7,528 nucleotides of DNA from NCBI GenBank assembly GCA_051008185.1, contig JBPCXW010000170.1:1-7528 (forward strand), written 5' to 3'. Below the pieces are notes generated by a model that worked only from the letters and a program-made list of their open reading frames with translations, was not told the DNA's origin and did no database searches. The translations under genes were made by a program, and so were the position numbers. Numbering within the stretch: the stretch's first letter is position 1; each line of letters opens with the position of its first letter. Source of the stretch: CAXMWX01 sp051008185. GTDB taxonomy: Bacteria; Pseudomonadota; Gammaproteobacteria; Eutrophobiales; Eutrophobiaceae. This document shows positions 6,090-7,528 of this stretch, one piece after another.

Positions 6090-7346
6090 ATGTTTACCAA
6101 AGATATGTCAATCGCTGACTTTGACCCCGATTTGTGGACGGCCATGGAGGGAGAACGACAAAGACAGGAAGAGCACATTGAGTTGATCGCATCAGAAAAC
6201 AATGTCAGCCCGAGGGTATTGCAAGCACAAGGCTCGGTACTAACCAACAAATACGCGGAGGGTTATCCGGGCAAGCGCTATTACGGCGGTTGCGAGTATG
6301 TGGATGTTGTAGAACAACTCGCCATAGACCGGGCCAAGGCCCTGTTCGGCGCGGACTATGCCAATGTGCAACCGCATTCCGGCTCCCAGGCCAACGGCGC
6401 GGTATATCACGCCTTGTGTGAACCGGGTGACACGATCATGGGCATGAGTCTGGCGCATGGCGGGCATTTGACTCACGGTGCGTCGGTCAGTATCTCCGGG
6501 CGCATTTACAAGGCGGTGCAATATGGGCTGGATGCCAGGACGGGCGAGATAGATTATGCAGAAGTGGAAAAGCTGGCACTGAAACATAAACCGAAATTGA
6601 TCATGACCGGCTTCTCCGCCTACTCAAGAAAAATAGACTGGCAACGTTTCAGGGACATCGCCGATCAGGTAGGGGCATTTATGGTTTCCGACATTGCCCA
6701 TGTGGCGGGACTGATCGCCGTCGGTGAATATCCCAGCCCGGTCAATATCGCCGATGTGACCACCACCACCACCCACAAGACCTTGCGCGGCCCGCGCGCG
6801 GGTCTGATCCTGGCCAAGGCCAATGCAGAGTTGGAAAAGAAAATAGACTTTACCGTGTTCCCGTCTTATCAGGGTGGCCCGCTGATGCATATCATTGCGG
6901 CCAAGGCGGTTGCGCTCAAGGAGGCAATGGAGCCCGGCTTCAAGAATTATCAACAGCAGATTGTCAAGAGCGCGCAGGCGATGGCCGAGGCCTTTATGCA
7001 ACGCGGGGTTGATATTGTCTCCGGGGGTACGGACAACCATTTGTTTCTGGTCAATCTGGTGAGCAAGGGCATTACCGGCAAGGCACTGGACGCGGCACTG
7101 GACAAAGTGCATGTCACCGTCAATAAAAACGCGGTGCCGAATGATCCCGAGTCACCTTTCGTGACCAGCGGTATCCGTATCGGCACGCCTTCTATTGCTA
7201 CGCGCGACCTCGACGAACAGCAGGCCGCCGACATTGCCGGCTGGATAACGGACATCATTGAACACATGGACGATCAGGCCGTGCATGACAAGGTGCGGGA
7301 GCAAGTCAGAGCCTTGTGCAAGGAGTACCCAATGTATGAACAGTAA
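6090..7346 (+). CDS. glyA: Serine hydroxymethyltransferase
   Basis: GlyA is the cytosolic, pyridoxal-phosphate-dependent enzyme that converts serine and tetrahydrofolate to glycine and 5,10-methylene-tetrahydrofolate, feeding thymidylate, purine and methionine synthesis. The 418 residues match the usual length (E. coli 417). Visible signatures are ELIASEN (31-37), NKYAEGYPGKRYYGGCEYVD (53-72), HSGSQAN (96-102), SDIAHVAGLI (200-209) with the PLP-ring Asp201, TTTTTHKTLRGPR (224-236) with the PLP-binding Lys230, QGGPLMH (261-267) and TSGIRIGTP (359-367) with the carboxylate-binding Arg363. All key residues are present, so it should be active. It has its own ribosome binding site and promoter-like upstream region, is divergent from the ATPase gene, and is followed 67 bp later by nrdR on the same strand. 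That glyA-nrdR order is common in proteobacteria and suggests co-transcription. No intrinsic terminator with a T-run separates them. Confidence 0.98.
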   Translation: MFTKDMSIADFDPDLWTAMEGERQRQEEHIELIASENNVSPRVLQAQGSVLTNKYAEGYPGKRYYGGCEYVDVVEQLAIDRAKALFGADYANVQPHSGSQANGAVYHALCEPGDTIMGMSLAHGGHLTHGASVSISGRIYKAVQYGLDARTGEIDYAEVEKLALKHKPKLIMTGFSAYSRKIDWQRFRDIADQVGAFMVSDIAHVAGLIAVGEYPSPVNIADVTTTTTHKTLRGPRAGLILAKANAELEKKIDFTVFPSYQGGPLMHIIAAKAVALKEAMEPGFKNYQQQIVKSAQAMAEAFMQRGVDIVSGGTDNHLFLVNLVSKGITGKALDAALDKVHVTVNKNAVPNDPESPFVTSGIRIGTPSIATRDLDEQQAADIAGWITDIIEHMDDQAVHDKVREQVRALCKEYPMYEQ

Positions 7347-7364
7347 ACCATTTCTGCTGAGCCC

Positions 7365-7383
7365 GTGCCGCAGCAACCGGCAC
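7365..7383 (+). promoter_or_regulatory. Small hairpin in glyA-nrdR gap, possible anti-sequestration stem
   Basis: GTGCCG (7365-7370) and CGGCAC (7378-7383) form a perfect 6-bp stem with a 7-nt loop. The right arm shares bases 7379-7383 with the stem that covers the nrdR Shine-Dalgarno, so the two structures cannot form together. It lacks a following T-run and is not an intrinsic terminator. A functional role is inferred. Confidence 0.4.
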
Positions 7384-7411
7384 CTTCGCCGTCACTAACG
7401 GAGGTGCCCGG
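7377..7411 (+). promoter_or_regulatory. Hairpin sequestering the nrdR Shine-Dalgarno
   Basis: Bases 7379-7388 pair with 7399-7408 to form a 10-bp stem with one T-G wobble and a 10-nt loop (7389-7398). Two further C-G pairs (7377-7378 with 7410-7411) can form past a single bulged C at 7409. The whole Shine-Dalgarno (7400-7406) lies in the right arm and the stem ends about two bases before the ATG, so if formed in mRNA it should hinder nrdR translation. The pairing is read directly from sequence; the regulatory role is inferred. Confidence 0.5.
7400..7406 (+). promoter_or_regulatory. nrdR: Ribosome binding site for nrdR
   Basis: GGAGGTG is a near-complete match to the anti-Shine-Dalgarno complement and lies seven bases before the ATG at 7414, which fixes the nrdR start. 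It is fully contained in one arm of a predicted hairpin. Confidence 0.85.
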
Positions 7412-7413
7412 CT

Positions 7414-7528
7414 ATGCGCTGCCCATTTTGTTCCTGTGCCGAAACCAGAGTGGTTGATTCCCGAGCCGCGGATGAGGGCGATCAAACTCGCCGCCGCCGG
7501 CGTGAATGCACCGAATGCAAGGAACGCT
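7414..7528 (+). CDS. nrdR: NrdR, ribonucleotide reductase repressor, N-terminal part
   Basis: Only 38 codons lie in the window before it ends. They begin MRCPFCSCAETRVVDSR and continue through DEGDQT, an arginine run and ECTECKER, the zinc-ribbon domain of NrdR with two CxxC pairs (C3/C6 and C32/C35). In the family, NrdR is a cytosolic ATP-cone regulator that senses ATP/dATP and represses nrd operons. The ATP-cone domain lies beyond the window. The start is supported by a strong Shine-Dalgarno. One oddity is that the arginine run has five residues where I recall four (RRRR) in E. coli and other members, so the second cysteine pair is shifted by one position. The position after glyA is typical for the gene. 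Confidence 0.95.
   Translation, partial: MRCPFCSCAETRVVDSRAADEGDQTRRRRRECTECKER

Noticed and set aside
7365..7410. Intrinsic terminator between glyA and nrdR
   Set aside because: Stable stems exist but neither is followed by a run of T, so a terminator is not supported.

Overview
This window is a core-genome stretch of a gammaproteobacterium. Every gene is a recognisable housekeeping or conserved family member. The best taxonomic hints are the pairs lapB-pyrF and mfd-csiV, the glyA-nrdR pair, and protein sequences that look gammaproteobacterial without being enterobacterial. A lineage below class level cannot be named from the sequence alone. I see no mobile elements, CRISPR arrays, tRNA or rRNA genes, phage genes or islands.

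Layout. Bases 1-5111 hold a tightly packed plus-strand operon: the 3' end of lapB (LPS assembly regulator), pyrF (orotidine-5'-phosphate decarboxylase), mfd (transcription-repair coupling factor) and a csiV-like gene (exported peptidoglycan-binding family protein). Each gene overlaps the next; two junctions are ATGA overlaps, which suggests translational coupling. Facing it on the minus strand (5071-5970) is an AAA+ ATPase of the uncharacterised DUF815 family, whose 3' end overlaps csiV by 41 bp. A 119-bp divergent intergenic region (5971-6089) holds plausible promoters for the ATPase and for glyA. glyA (serine hydroxymethyltransferase) occupies 6090-7346. After a 67-nt structured gap, the 5' end of nrdR (ribonucleotide reductase repressor) runs off the window.

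How the genes work together. pyrF (UMP synthesis), glyA (one-carbon units for thymidylate and purines) and nrdR (control of dNTP production) all touch nucleotide supply. mfd repairs transcribed DNA. lapB and csiV act at the cell envelope. Co-transcription is likely for lapB-pyrF-mfd-csiV and possible for glyA-nrdR, but a shared regulatory purpose is only inferred.

The most interesting non-coding signal is the glyA-nrdR gap. The strong nrdR Shine-Dalgarno lies wholly inside a 10-bp stem, and an overlapping upstream hairpin could compete with that stem, an arrangement resembling a translational switch. Other points are an ATPase gene with no Shine-Dalgarno and an extended -10 almost touching its ATG, an extra arginine in the NrdR zinc ribbon, and low-complexity insertions in CsiV. 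I found no convincing new multi-gene system.
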